Made by a program: the position numbers and the translations under genes. DNA of 64,000 nucleotides from Rhizophagus clarus. Its lineage: Eukaryota; Glomeromycota; Glomeromycetes; Glomerales; Glomeraceae. The stretch is taken from assembly GCA_015698045.1 (NCBI GenBank), contig BLAL01000156.1:62001-126000 (forward strand), given 5' to 3'. The notes beneath the pieces were generated by a model. The model was not told the origin of the DNA. It saw nothing but the letters and a program-made list of their open reading frames with translations, and made no database searches. Positions 47,770 to 59,186 of this stretch are shown here, in pieces; the stretch's first letter is position 1; the number at the start of each line of letters is the position of its first letter.

Positions 47770-49200
47770 TTAGTATTATTTTATCCCTTGTGCTATAGGA
47801 AAATTCCATACAAATTTGTCCAGGATTTTTATAGATGTTTATCACTCTATTAACACAATATTCTAATAATTAATATGTAATTTTTTTTAATTTTTGATTA
47901 AAAAACAATACAAATTTCAATATGATATAGTTATTTTCAAATATAAATTCATTTTATAAGTATGTCAATTAAAGCTAATTTATTTGCATTATTGAAATTT
48001 GCTAAAAATCATTATTATTTTAGAAGATAAATTGGATTATCTCTACATTAAATAAACCTAAATCTTTGTGATTTATATATTATATGTATTTTGCCCCACT
48101 CTACAAAGTTTATTAAGTTTAAATAATATATTTACAAGGCCAATTTTGCTTTTAATATAGAGAAACTTCAATAATTAGCTAACGAAATTTTATGCAATTT
48201 TAAGCATAATTTATAAGTGGATTAACACAAAATATTATTAATAAATATATTCTTTTTTTCAAACTTTAGTTAAGAAATAATATAAAATTTAATATATAAT
48301 CATTATTTTTGAATAAAATGATATTTACCAGTATTTAGTTGATGTAAAATTATAATCAATCTTAAAAAATTACATAATTTTAAAAATTAAATTGAATTAA
48401 CTTTAAATAAAATGATTCAACATATATAAATTTTACATAATATATGAATTTTTACTTGTTCTGTAACTTTTATTAAGCTTAAATAGTATATTTATAAAGC
48501 CAGTATTAATATTTATATAGTGAACTTTTATACAAATTTGCACATAATTTACAAGCGATTTAATATAAAATTTCACTAATTAGCATACTTTTTTTTTAAT
48601 CTTTATTAAAAACAATGTATATTTTAGTATATAATAATAATTTATAAACAAAAAATAACTTTATAAGTTTCAAATTTTTATTAATTATTTATAATTTTAA
48701 AAAATATGTAACAGATTTAAAATTTAATTGAATTAATTTTATACTCAATAATTTTATGTCTAAAATTTATATATTAGATACTTTTGATTTACTTCATAGC
48801 TTTTATTAAATTTAATTAGTGTATTTATAAAATAACATTAATTCTTATGTAAAGAAACTTTTAAAGTAAATACACTTAGAATATTAATTATATTATATCA
48901 TGAAATTTCATTAGATAATATAAATTTTTTTTAATTTTTAACTAGAAAATATTATAAATTAATATGAAATTATAATTCTCAAATAAAGTGTTTTTCAGAT
49001 ATTTAATTATCATTAGTAGTATTATAATTATAAAATATGCATAATTTCAATAAGTATAGGTACTGAATTACTACCATAATATTACTAAATGGTTTTTATA
49101 TTTAAATTTTATGTATTACATCTTTCTATAACTTTAAATTAAGTATTATATAGAATTAATTTTAATCTTTATATAAAGAAACTTTAAAAAACAGTTAAAA
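47770..49200. repeat. Degenerate tandem repeat, period about 330-360 bp
   Basis: Recurring landmark CTTTTATTAAGTTTAAATA followed by ATATTTATAAAGCC and, 25-30 bp on, AAAGAAACTTT. It occurs near 48105, 48467, 48798 and 49130, with a partial copy before. Between landmarks the units share TTTTAATTTTTGATTAAAAA and TTAAATTGAATTAACTTTA. Identity is low (old), with no coding capacity. Confidence 0.55.
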
Positions 49201-49879
49201 GCTTTATTTAATTTTTCAATACTTTAAATCTTTATTATAATTTTATTAAAAATATGACAATAGAAATAAAAAATTTAAGCAATCTTCTAGATAGAGGACC
49301 AATTTGGAGTTTTAATAAATTAGTTATATACAATAAATATTTCTGTATTCTACTATATAATTAATAAATTCACAAATTGCATTATCTTGCAAAAAAAAAA
49401 GAAATAAAAAAATTAATAAAAAAAATAAAAAAAAAATATATAAAATATTAATTATCACTTTTTTTTGTATGGTAATCAAAAAAACAATTTCTATAACTAT
49501 TACAATATAAAAAAAACATTACAAAAACTACAATAAATATTTATTTTAATGGAAATTTTTGTCATTTGATTATGTTTTTTATGGTATATTTCTTTATACT
49601 ATATACATGATTTTCTTTGGTTTGTATAAATAGAAAAGTGTTTACTTTTAAATAATTTATTAATTGATAATTTAAAATTTTTAGTTAAATATGAAGATTT
49701 TTTTTTTCAAAATGATTCTTTTTTTTTTTCTTCTTCTTTTACTTTTTTTTTTCCTTTAAAAGTTGTTTTTTCAATTGAATTACTTTTTTGATTAACTTTC
49801 ATAAAATATCTATTCTAAAATTTTTATAATTTATACTTTTTTTACCATACTTAATTTTATAAATTATAAATAAATTAAC
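49201..49879. other. AT-rich stretch, nothing seen
   Basis: Poly-A/T runs, with no gene or defined repeat. Confidence 0.6.
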
Positions 49880-51110
49880 AATTGAAATGTCTAACAACCA
49901 AAAAAACAATAGGTATCAGGTATATCTGACAGAAAATTGGATGATTGATATTGATCTGCTATATTAACTTCTCTCATATGATAATTATAATCATTTATTA
50001 CTTTAGTATTAATAATTCCTTTTTAACATTTTCAAAGATTTGATTCATTTGTTTAATATTTGTAAAATTTATTCGTGATCATCTTTCTTCATGTTTTACA
50101 TAATTATTTTTATTATTAATTTCATAAATTATTGTTAATATAGTAACTGGTCTATTTATTATACCATAATAAATATAATATATATAATACATCATCTATA
50201 ATAACATATTAATAACACCTGAAAGTGTGTTCCAATCCAGTTGTTTTTTAATTTTTAAAATATCTAAAAATTTAGTAGAATTAGTTCTGGTTGTATTATA
50301 GACACTAATATTATTACTTTTTAAAAAACTAAATAAATTTATATTTGAAAAAAATTATCTATATAAATATTAAAAAAAAGTTTTTCTAGTAATTGTTTTA
50401 TTAAATATCAAACTTCAAAGCTTATTTGATTAAGATTTTCAATTTTTTCAACATAAAAATGATAAAAAATACATGATAAAAATATAAAAGTATATGTGTA
50501 GTCAGTATCATATAATAAATAAATTTTGTAACCTTAAGGAATAGGTTTATTTTTTATGCAAAATGTATGCAAATTACATTCAGAAAATCTAGTAATCATC
50601 TCATCAATAGCAAGATTTGATGATGGAATATAATATTTTCTTAATATAGTTTGAATATGAGTGGCTAATGATTTAAGTTTTGAAAACCAATAAGATTTTT
50701 CAAAATCAATAAAAACTATATGAAAAAATCTCTTAATTTGTTAAAAATGTAATAATAATATATATCTTGTAATTGGATGTTATGAATATTATGATAAACT
50801 GTTCCAATAATCTTTAATAGATGACATCTTAAATAATCTCATATAAATTAAAATTACATAAATATTTCTAATTTAAATAAAACTAATATTGACTATGATC
50901 TTCATTTTTCAGTATTTTTAATTTCTGCATACTTATTAGTATTATTAATAATTAAACTTAAAATTTTATTTGTAAAAAATAATGAAAAAATATTAATAAA
51001 GGTGCAAGTATCTAATAATTCTAAAATATCTAGTAGTTTAATAAAAGCTTTATGTTGTTTATTTTTTAAATTATTATTATTTTTTTTTCCGCAGCGCATT
51101 TATAGATTTA
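49880..51110 (-). pseudogene. piggyBac-type transposase relic
   Basis: Minus-strand blocks appear in the family order, in all three frames and with many stops. FSLFFTNKILSLIINNTNKY (about 50990) matches the family's N-terminal dimerisation segment. SNLAIDEMITRFSE (about 50620) holds the first catalytic Asp region. CIKNKPIPKGYKIY (about 50560) is the classic K-P-x-G-x-K motif. DNFFSNINLFSFLKSNNI (about 50350) corresponds to DxFFTS, and VNIADQYQS (about 49960) to GVDxxDQ. The order and spacing leave little doubt. It is long dead. A basic, Gln-rich open piece at 51422-51613 may be its far N-terminus or unrelated. Confidence 0.75.
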
Positions 51111-51689
51111 TTAAAATTTTTGTAAATTACATGAAAAATATAATTAATTAATTTTAATATGATTAATTTATAAACCATTCGTTATTTCAAAGAAATCCCA
51201 TATGTGCACTGTCAGTTGACAATTCTCCTACATAAGTAAGCATGTATGAAATGAACTATCTTGGATATTACATCCTTGTGATCATAGAAGGGAAGTCAAA
51301 AGACCTGCTATGCTGCTTTTTACAATTTTTTTTGATTTTGATTTCCATGATATTGAATTACTTTTTTTAATCTATTCTTTAATATGATCTGTGTATCTAT
51401 TTAAACTTGTTTTTAATTTTTCTAATACTTCTTGTTTTCGATTATTATTTGTTTGTATATTAGGTGATAGGATTTGTGTTGAATTTGTATTTCTTTTTTT
51501 AGCTGCTTGGGAGATTCCTGCATCACGTTTATGTTGTTGCATTTTTTCACAACGTTTCTTTCAAAGAACTGACCTAAAAAATTTGTGAAATAAGTTAATT
51601 GTTTTATTAGCAATTATTTTACTAAGTTTTCTAAATGTTTTCTGCTGTAAATTTATCATTATAAAACCTAAAATTAATCCACAGTTAAT

Positions 51690-51890
51690 TTTACTCTGTT
51701 TTTTTCTTTTAATTCAGAAGAAACTTCATCTTTATATTTAAATAATATTTTTTCCAATTCATTATAACTGATGTTATTCTTTAAATTATGTTTCTTTATG
51801 ATTTTAAGTATTTTTGTAATAATTTGATCTTCAATATTTTTTAAATTATTAAAATAAGTGTTGTAAAAATGAATATCTTTTTTGATATAC
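51690..51890 (-). other. Short coding fragment next to a pogo-like end
   Basis: The minus strand is open for NLKNIEDQIITKILKIIKKH, then NNISYNELEKILFKYKDEVS and a stop near 51700. At 51890 a pogo-like terminus, CAGTCCTCCTTGATATAATG, begins after TA. The fragment is probably part of a disrupted gene or element. Not recognised. Confidence 0.25.
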
Positions 51891-51952
51891 AGTCCTCCTT
51901 GATATAATGAACCTTATATCCCAGCTGATCAGGGTTTTATTATAAGAAAATT

Positions 51953-52080
51953 TGTTAATGCTATAACAAATTATTTGGTATAGCATAACAAATTTTTCGG
52001 TATAGGCATATTGGATATATGGGTCATGTGATTTGCCAATTTACATGATTAATATACCAATCTGAATACACTTTTTATTA
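51953..52080. repeat. Third copy of the splice-array leader sequence
   Basis: TGCTATAACAAATTATTTGG, then GGGTCATGTGATTTGCC, matches the leaders at 26024 and 36400. Here no exon-like array follows; a LINE 3' end lies about 60 bp on. Confidence 0.55.
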
Positions 52081-52139
52081 ATAAATTTGTAGGAAACAAA
52101 CCTTTTGACCATGGCTCTTGGATAAATCAGTGAGTTCGA

Positions 52140-55100
52140 ATTATTTTTTTTAATATTTTTTTTTTATTTTTTTATTTTTATTTTTTTTTTTTTGCAAGGT
52201 AGTGCAATTCATGAGTTTATTAGTCATATAAAGATAACAGATATTTCTGCTGCAAGTATAACTAATCCATTAAAACTCTGAACCGGTTCCCCATCCTATA
52301 GATTGCTTCCGTGCCCTACCATCACCAATATGACATTCACCTATATCCTCCTATAGTAGCTATCAGATTATATAGGATCATTATTGTCCTATGGCTTCAG
52401 TATGTGCTTTCACTACCCTCTAAACAAAAAGAAAATTTATATGTGTATTTATACATCTTGATATTATTATATACCTTCCAAATTACCCTATTTCCTTCTC
52501 TAATAAACTGATTTATATACTGTCTTGTTTTTTCAAGAGAAATTGACCATTGTTCATTATGTTTGAAAATTTTCCTTCCCTTTAGATCATATGTGTCACC
52601 TTCTATTTGTTGAGTTGGAGTCCGTTCATATGTAATGCGTTGATGTGCTGGTATTTTCTTCTTTAGGTCTTTCTTCTTTATTCCTTTCATGCGTTCCCAT
52701 TCAGTTACTATGTTGCAACGTGGTTGCCAAATGATTTTATAAAATTCATTAATGAAGATCTCTAAAAACAGAGTAGTAATTGTTAGTGTAGCTTTTTCTG
52801 ACTTAACAATGGATTTGAGTTTTCTATATTTTTCTTTTGGAAAAAAGTTTCTTAACATCAGATGTATAAAAGGAATAGGTAACTCCTGGTTAGGACCTGT
52901 GATATGAACAAAGAAATTCCTATTCCATGACATCAATTGTTGTATGTCTTCTTGGTTTAATTGAAGATGATTTTCTTGTGACAGTAAGTCTTTAAGCATT
53001 TGATCACATTCATGCCTAGTATTGTTAGCCACCATCAGCCACTTATCTTTGAGTTGCTGGCAATAGATTATGTGATCATCATCTTCATTTTCTTCAAGAC
53101 ACATTTGGCACTTTACATCTCCATATAGATCATATCTTCTTTCTTTCATAATCTCTAGAGTTGGTAGTAAATTGTTTGTAAGTTTCAAGTGTTTGATGAA
53201 TCTATTGTTTACTGATGATGATGTACAGTTGAATCCTGTATTTTTTTTAAATAATGCCCATGTGACTTTCTCTTCTATCGTGTAAGTTGTATCTTGTAAA
53301 ATTGTTCTATTTGCGCGGTTGAGGGACCATGCTGCCTCTAATGCTGACTCACATAAGTTATCTATAAATTTCCTGATGTGTCTATCAACTCTTTTGCCAT
53401 CCCAATATAAATCATATTTTAAGTCTTTTTGTTGTGAATCATTGATTGTAATACAGGTTAATTTTTCTTTATCATTCTTGGCCACTCTGTCTGCTTCTTC
53501 ATTGCCTTTGACTCCTGAGTGGCCTTTCACTTTTATTAGTTTTAACTCTAAGTGTTTGCTATCGATAAGGTTAATTATGCTGCTAACTATGCTGTAGTTA
53601 TTGCTTTTACACCATACTCGTATTTTGTTTTTTCCATTTGTTAAGCTTGTATTTATATAATTGATACTGTCTATTGCAGCTTGAGAGTCAGTGAAGATTT
53701 TTACTCTCTGTCCTGTTTGTAAGACAAGTATAGCTGATAGGATGGCTCCAAGCTCTGCACGTGTAGATGAAGGCCATTCTGTAATTGAGCTGCTGCATTC
53801 CAAAATTACCTCTTCTTTATTGTTCAGTATTACCCATCCTGTGCCCATATGTTTTGTAAAAGTGTTTAGGTTCGCATTATACCGGGTTGTCAGTGAGCCG
53901 TCAGTATATATATTAATCATGTCAGATGGGCTAAATAGTAATCTTAGATGATGTAATAATGCTATGTGTTGTGTCACGGATTCTTTATTTAATAATGTAT
54001 TTTGAATAAGAGCCGTATCATAATCATGTATTTGTATGGGGCCAGGTATCCATTCTGGGATATGTTGTCTCCCTTGGTGATTTCTAATTTCTATTATGTC
54101 TTTAATAATTTTGGTATTGGAGTTGTTTTGACAATTAGAGATCCTGTTTATACAAGCTAGGTCCGAACATTCCTTGTTAAAATAACAGTTGTGACTTTCT
54201 TTGTTGACTCTTTTATCATTTAATGCGCAGCCATTGCAACGTTGTATGACAATCACTCCATTGTCATCTCCTTTTTTAATAGCCCAGTGTTGTATTGAGT
54301 ATCTCCCTGACCGGTTTTTTTTGTTAATTTGTCCTATTACTAGCGTGTGGTCTTGTTGTGTATATACAAATTCTTTCTTTCTGCCATCTGTAGACGGAGT
54401 CTCCTTTGTTACCTTAATTGCCTGTATGTTAATTGAGGTTTCTCTGTCCCTTTCTGACTCGCTTCCTGGGTTTAATGATTCCACGCTTATCTTACATAGG
54501 TCTTTAAGTTGAGTTGATTGTTGTACTAGGCCTAACAGAATAGTGAACCATTTCGGAGTTCTTCCTCTTGCTTGTCTCTTATTAAAGTCACATATTTGTT
54601 GCCATGTGATTGTATTTGACGCATCATAGTTTAGTAGTTGCAGGACTCCATATATAGAGAGAGTTGCTGCTTTCCTTATAATGAGTTCCTTGTCTTTTTT
54701 TACTAATTCCGGCGCTTGCTCATATACGAAGTCTCTCACACTTGGGCCAATTATTGGTATATTCCATTCTTCGTTTTCCGTTAATGGATGGAATTTGAAA
54801 AAGTAATCATGTGCTTTTCTTACCACGTTGTACGTATGGTTATTCAGTATCTTATTAGGAACTGTAACGTCAGGGTCATTTGTTAGGATACACGACGTTA
54901 TGTTTAATGTCAGCTGTGCTTTTTTTAATCTCATCTTGAGTATGTCTGCCTGCTTTGTTTGAGAGTTTAGGGCTACAAGGAATTCCGTTATTTGCGCTGC
55001 TAGTTGGTTTCTCCAAAGGTTTTTTAATTTGCCTTGTGCTGAGTGTAGAAGGATATTGTCGTGACAATTAGCTGGGAGCCGCGCTTTGTGTTTGATTACC

Positions 55101-58100
55101 TTCATCACTGGTCTGAAGATTTCTTCATATTTTTTTTCTTCCCAGATGGTAGTCTTTAGCCTGTACTCAAGTCTTGGGAGCAAGACGGCATTTACGATGT
55201 AAATTGCCTGCACATGAGTTATGTGCTTGCGTCTAATGGCCCCTAGTATTGTTGAAATTTCCTTCTTCACTAGCGATTCTATGTGTTTGTCGCCTTTGTC
55301 TGCTTTAAACCATACTCCCAAAATACGTATTGGATCTGAACCTTTGTTAGCGAAAACCTTATCTTTATTTTTTCCTATTTCAAGGAATCTTTCGTTTTCG
55401 TTAATGTCTTCCGGATTTACTACTATAATTTCAGACTTTTCTCCATTTATTTTTATATCATTAATGTCAAAAAATTCGTCAGCAATTAATGATATTTTTT
55501 TTGCTTCGTTTTTACTTTTAGCTATCCATTGTGTGTCGTCTACGTATGCTGAAGCGGCAGTTCGTATTTTTATGTTTCGTTTCTCGTTATGAAATACGTT
55601 ATTCGGCCATTTCAGTTCCATTGTATATCCTAATGATTCGTCTTCTTGTATTCTATGAAGCAACGGATCGTAGAAGATTCTCCATACAAGGGGGGATATC
55701 ACCTCACCTTGATCGATACCGTCGCGTGCGGTGAAAGTGTCCGTTAAGCCGTATGCCGTGATGATTCTCATCTTACGATTTTTGTATATGTTTATGATGA
55801 AGTTAATGATGGTATGTGGTAGTCTAATCCTTTCCAAGGCTTTTTGCAGGGGGATCATTCCGACGCTATCGAACGCCTTCGCCATATCCTGGGACACGAT
55901 CCATAGTGTCTTGTTTTCTTCACGGGCGTCTTCTAATATGCCGTTGATTATTGTGAGTGGAGCTGATGTTGATTCGCCCGGTAAACCTGCATAGTTTGGT
56001 CCTTTCAGGATTTCATATCTGCTGAGTATACTACCTAGGCATTTTGTAATGATCTTTACCGCGCATTTGCGTAAACATTCGATTAAGAGAATTGGTCTCG
56101 TTCTTGCTAGGTTATAGTCCCAATCATATGTCTTGGGGATCGGATAAAGTTGGGATACCTTCCACTTTACCGGTATGTCCTGTAGGTAGTAGCATAAGCC
56201 AGTGTATTGCCTGAATAATTCATTCACTTTAACACCTGCTTTCTTTATCAGTTTGTAGCTGATGTTTGATATGCCCGGTGCTGATTTGTCATTCGTAGTG
56301 TTGAGCATCTCGTTCCATTCTTGTTCTGTCGGTGTATCACTCAAACGGTCGTAGATTTGTGGATTAATGTCAGCTCGTGGTTCGTATATGTCTTTCCATT
56401 GTTCCGGGAGGTTCTCAAATTTATGATTTCTTGAACGGAATAACGCTGAGAATGTGTTGATAGCTTCTGTTTGGACTTCATCTTTAGAATTTAAGAGAGT
56501 TTCCTCCTGTGTGTCTGTAGTTATGCGGATTCTGTCCAGGTTGATTTTGGAGTATGTTTTGTCTAGTATATTATTGATCATTTTCCGTTGGTCCGTGGTG
56601 ATCATTTTATTCCTTTCTTCGATTCTTCTCTTTATTGTTGCTTCTTTGCATGCTTTGTCTTTCATTTTGATCACCCTTCTGACTATCTTCAACCAATTTC
56701 TAGTCTCACATTTCCACGTGTGCCAGTCTGTGTCTTCTGTTAACTGGGATATGTTTGTTCCGTAGCGTCGGTTAAAGGATTTGATCCCTTCCGATGCCTT
56801 GAGTCCTTTCAGCTCATTCTTGTGTAATTTCCTCATTAAGCTTCTTATGTATAGGAGGTCTTTCCGTTCTTTTGAAGAGTCTTCAATTTCTTTATAGTTT
56901 CTATTGAGGTTAGTTTTCGTGCCTCCTACCTTTTTGTGTGGGATGTGTTCGAGTGATGCTTGTTGTATGCAATTGCATATAATGTCCCATAGTTTATTAA
57001 GGGTGTCTTTGTTTTGTCCGTGGGTTTCTATGTAATTAAAGGCATTTCGTTTCTCTAAGAGGTCTTTGAGGTGTTTTTCATATTTGTTCCATTGCTCATT
57101 TGTGGTGTTTTCATAATCGAATATTATACGTTTTGTATTTTTCTCAGCTCTTCTACCACCTTTGTTGTTAGTGACTATTATGTCTGTGAGCGAAATTTCT
57201 ACAAGCAAGATATTATGGTCACTATCTGTGATGTCGGCTGACTGGTATATATGACTCTTTTTTAGTTTATCTTCAAGCTTAGGGTCCGCCCAGATATAAT
57301 CAATTCTGGTTGATGTAGTTTTATTTGTCCATGTGAAGCTTCTTTTCTTCGGGTTTAGTTTCCTAAATGTGTCCACGAAGAAAGAGTCATCTAGCCATGT
57401 GATGATATTTGATGGTTTTTTAGCGAGCTTGGATGGGCCACTGTAATCCATTGATTTATTGATATATGAATTTAAATCTCCTATCAAAACGTAATATCTA
57501 TTCTTTTTGCTGTGATTCGTAAATTCGTTTTTAATGTGGCTGGTTAGTTCGTTCTGTTTTACTATGTCTGATGGTGGCATGTACACTACGCCTACTACAA
57601 GTGTGCAATTCTTGAAGAATAGCTTAGCTTCGATATAGTAGGCGCCGATTCTATTAACTTTTCCTAAGTGTTTTTCCCATTTCTTGTTGATTATAATACA
57701 AACTCCGGATCCCTTAATCTTGTTGTCTTTGTTAGTCCAGAACGAGATGTATTCTGTGTTTTGCTTATTCCAGAATTCTCCATCTTTCCTTGTTCTGTTT
57801 GTTTCGCATATACCTATGATGTCGGCTCCTTTATTTGTACAATAGTCCATGAATATATTAAGTTTAAAGTAGTCCGGTCCAAGTCCATTAATGTTGTGTC
57901 CCATGAATGTTAAATTGAATGTGTTAGTGACACTAGCGCCGCCGTTGATGTTGAGTTCGTCCTGTCTTTGTTGTGAGTGTCTAATGTTCGTGTCTTGTAT
58001 GTGAGACGCGTCGTTGTTCTGAGTGTTCCTGGGGGAATTGGGGAATTGTTGGGGTTTTCCCTTTCTTGGTTTTGTTTTTCGCGTAACTTTCGTGTTTTTG

Positions 58101-58200
58101 TTTGTCATTTCAGTTGAATTGAGTAGTTTATTATTTGCCATTGTTTTGTTTTGTTTACCGTTTAGACCAGCTAAAAGGTTTTTCTATGAAAAACCCTTTT
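52140..58200 (-). mobile_element. Autonomous LINE (non-LTR retrotransposon)
   Basis: Minus-strand element with the tail as an A-rich run (T-rich 52142-52194 on the plus strand), preceded by ACTAATAAACTCATGAATTG CACTACC in its 3' end. One 1914-residue ORF occupies almost all of it. The 5' leader is short and holds a hairpin (GGTTTTTCTATGAAAAACC, 58178-58196). The exact 5' boundary and a target duplication were not found. Domain order endonuclease, reverse transcriptase, RNase H is that of I/Tad1-type clades. Confidence 0.85.
52397..58141 (-). CDS. LINE polyprotein: endonuclease, reverse transcriptase, RNase H
   Basis: Carries out target-primed reverse transcription. Residues about 70-315 are an apurinic-type endonuclease: GHNINGLG (81-88), ICET with E113, GDLN (221-224), DYIW (281) and SDH (307-309). 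Residues about 600-950 are the reverse transcriptase: DKSAPGISN, AKAFDSVG (754-761), GIDQGEVISPL (about 808) and YVDD (866-869), so the catalytic Asp residues are present. Residues about 1408-1560 are RNase H, with D1414 (YTDGS), E1463 (RAELGA), D1485 (FTDSQ) and D1551 (EEADRVAK). A C-terminal CCHC-like finger reads CQMCLEENEDDDHIIYC. There is no stop or frameshift in 5.7 kb, unlike every other element here, so it may be young and active. It lacks a separate ORF1; an ORF1-type protein exists only in the three short elements nearby. Confidence 0.95.
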   Translation of the reverse strand: MANNKLLNSTEMTNKNTKVTRKTKPRKGKPQQFPNSPRNTQNNDASHIQDTNIRHSQQRQDELNINGGASVTNTFNLTFMGHNINGLGPDYFKLNIFMDYCTNKGADIIGICETNRTRKDGEFWNKQNTEYISFWTNKDNKIKGSGVCIIINKKWEKHLGKVNRIGAYYIEAKLFFKNCTLVVGVVYMPPSDIVKQNELTSHIKNEFTNHSKKNRYYVLIGDLNSYINKSMDYSGPSKLAKKPSNIITWLDDSFFVDTFRKLNPKKRSFTWTNKTTSTRIDYIWADPKLEDKLKKSHIYQSADITDSDHNILLVEISLTDIIVTNNKGGRRAEKNTKRIIFDYENTTNEQWNKYEKHLKDLLEKRNAFNYIETHGQNKDTLNKLWDIICNCIQQASLEHIPHKKVGGTKTNLNRNYKEIEDSSKERKDLLYIRSLMRKLHKNELKGLKASEGIKSFNRRYGTNISQLTEDTDWHTWKCETRNWLKIVRRVIKMKDKACKEATIKRRIEERNKMITTDQRKMINNILDKTYSKINLDRIRITTDTQEETLLNSKDEVQTEAINTFSALFRSRNHKFENLPEQWKDIYEPRADINPQIYDRLSDTPTEQEWNEMLNTTNDKSAPGISNISYKLIKKAGVKVNELFRQYTGLCYYLQDIPVKWKVSQLYPIPKTYDWDYNLARTRPILLIECLRKCAVKIITKCLGSILSRYEILKGPNYAGLPGESTSAPLTIINGILEDAREENKTLWIVSQDMAKAFDSVGMIPLQKALERIRLPHTIINFIINIYKNRKMRIITAYGLTDTFTARDGIDQGEVISPLVWRIFYDPLLHRIQEDESLGYTMELKWPNNVFHNEKRNIKIRTAASAYVDDTQWIAKSKNEAKKISLIADEFFDINDIKINGEKSEIIVVNPEDINENERFLEIGKNKDKVFANKGSDPIRILGVWFKADKGDKHIESLVKKEISTILGAIRRKHITHVQAIYIVNAVLLPRLEYRLKTTIWEEKKYEEIFRPVMKVIKHKARLPANCHDNILLHSAQGKLKNLWRNQLAAQITEFLVALNSQTKQADILKMRLKKAQLTLNITSCILTNDPDVTVPNKILNNHTYNVVRKAHDYFFKFHPLTENEEWNIPIIGPSVRDFVYEQAPELVKKDKELIIRKAATLSIYGVLQLLNYDASNTITWQQICDFNKRQARGRTPKWFTILLGLVQQSTQLKDLCKISVESLNPGSESERDRETSINIQAIKVTKETPSTDGRKKEFVYTQQDHTLVIGQINKKNRSGRYSIQHWAIKKGDDNGVIVIQRCNGCALNDKRVNKESHNCYFNKECSDLACINRISNCQNNSNTKIIKDIIEIRNHQGRQHIPEWIPGPIQIHDYDTALIQNTLLNKESVTQHIALLHHLRLLFSPSDMINIYTDGSLTTRYNANLNTFTKHMGTGWVILNNKEEVILECSSSITEWPSSTRAELGAILSAILVLQTGQRVKIFTDSQAAIDSINYINTSLTNGKNKIRVWCKSNNYSIVSSIINLIDSKHLELKLIKVKGHSGVKGNEEADRVAKNDKEKLTCITINDSQQKDLKYDLYWDGKRVDRHIRKFIDNLCESALEAAWSLNRANRTILQDTTYTIEEKVTWALFKKNTGFNCTSSSVNNRFIKHLKLTNNLLPTLEIMKERRYDLYGDVKCQMCLEENEDDDHIIYCQQLKDKWLMVANNTRHECDQMLKDLLSQENHLQLNQEDIQQLMSWNRNFFVHITGPNQELPIPFIHLMLRNFFPKEKYRKLKSIVKSEKATLTITTLFLEIFINEFYKIIWQPRCNIVTEWERMKGIKKKDLKKKIPAHQRITYERTPTQQIEGDTYDLKGRKIFKHNEQWSISLEKTRQYINQFIREGNRVIWKVYNNIKMYKYTYKFSFCLEGSESTY

Positions 58201-59186
58201 TATTTTAACGAAGTTCACTAACGTACTATTATTTTTTTCTTTTTTATAGGAAACCGATTTTTTGATACTATGACACATAAAATCAGGCTTCCTTTTTTTT
58301 TATTTTTTTATTATTAATTTAGTACAAAAACATTTTATTAATATTCTTTCTTTTTATTTTTTTGTAAAAACAAATCTTTCAGAGCATTTCTAGAGGTAAA
58401 TAGAATAAAGAGAATGATTTTTTTTTATTTTAATATATAAGAATGCTTATTAATGTTCTCATTGACAAAAATAAATCTTTGTTGTATTAAAAAAAATTTG
58501 TTATAATAATAATTCATTATAAGAAGGATTATTTTGTATATGCTGCTCTGCACACTTTACTTCATACTACAGTGGTTCACAAAAATAATGCATCATTTAA
58601 AAATTAATTTTTAATCACATGTATTGATGTTAAAATTAAAGCCAATCAAAATAAAATTTAAAATGTAGATTATTTAATATGTAAACTATCAGAATATGCT
58701 AAAATTTAATGTAAATCAATTGGTTAATTTTTTATGTACATCACATTTCATCAAAAAACAGGATGCATTATTTTTGTGGTTTTTATATTTTTTAATAAAT
58801 TTAGCATTTTACAAAAAATTAATTATATGTTATATTATAAATTAAATAATAGATAAATATTAAATGTTTCAAATTATTAAAAAAAATATTATTTTAATAG
58901 TTTATTAATTTTTTTTTTTTTTCCCTTTAAAGGCGTTGATAGTGCAATACTTTATTAGAGCACATGATAGGTAGAAATAATCAACCTTCAAATACATTAA
59001 AGAAAGCTCCTAGAGTCCAAAACCCCCAGTCCAATCATATCGCCTTCAAACCAGGACACAAAGTGATGCTAGCTATTCTAGACATCCTAAAGGGAATTAA
59101 GGTATAAAAAAAGAAATATTCTAAAAACTAAAAATGAAATAAAAAAAAAAATTAATACTCTTAGACCTAAAGTATTACTACCCTAG

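Noticed and set aside
52120..52150. GAGTTCGAATT resembling a tRNA B box
   Set aside because: No A box or cloverleaf upstream; it is the flank of the LINE poly(A) tail. No tRNA or rRNA gene was found in the window.
52311..58208. Plus-strand open frames opposite the LINE
   Set aside because: All are shadows of the 1914-residue minus-strand ORF, with Val/Leu/Phe-rich composition typical of antisense frames.
52130..58220. Target-site duplication for the autonomous LINE
   Set aside because: Compared flanks at both ends; only short chance matches such as GTGA/GTTC were seen, so none is claimed.
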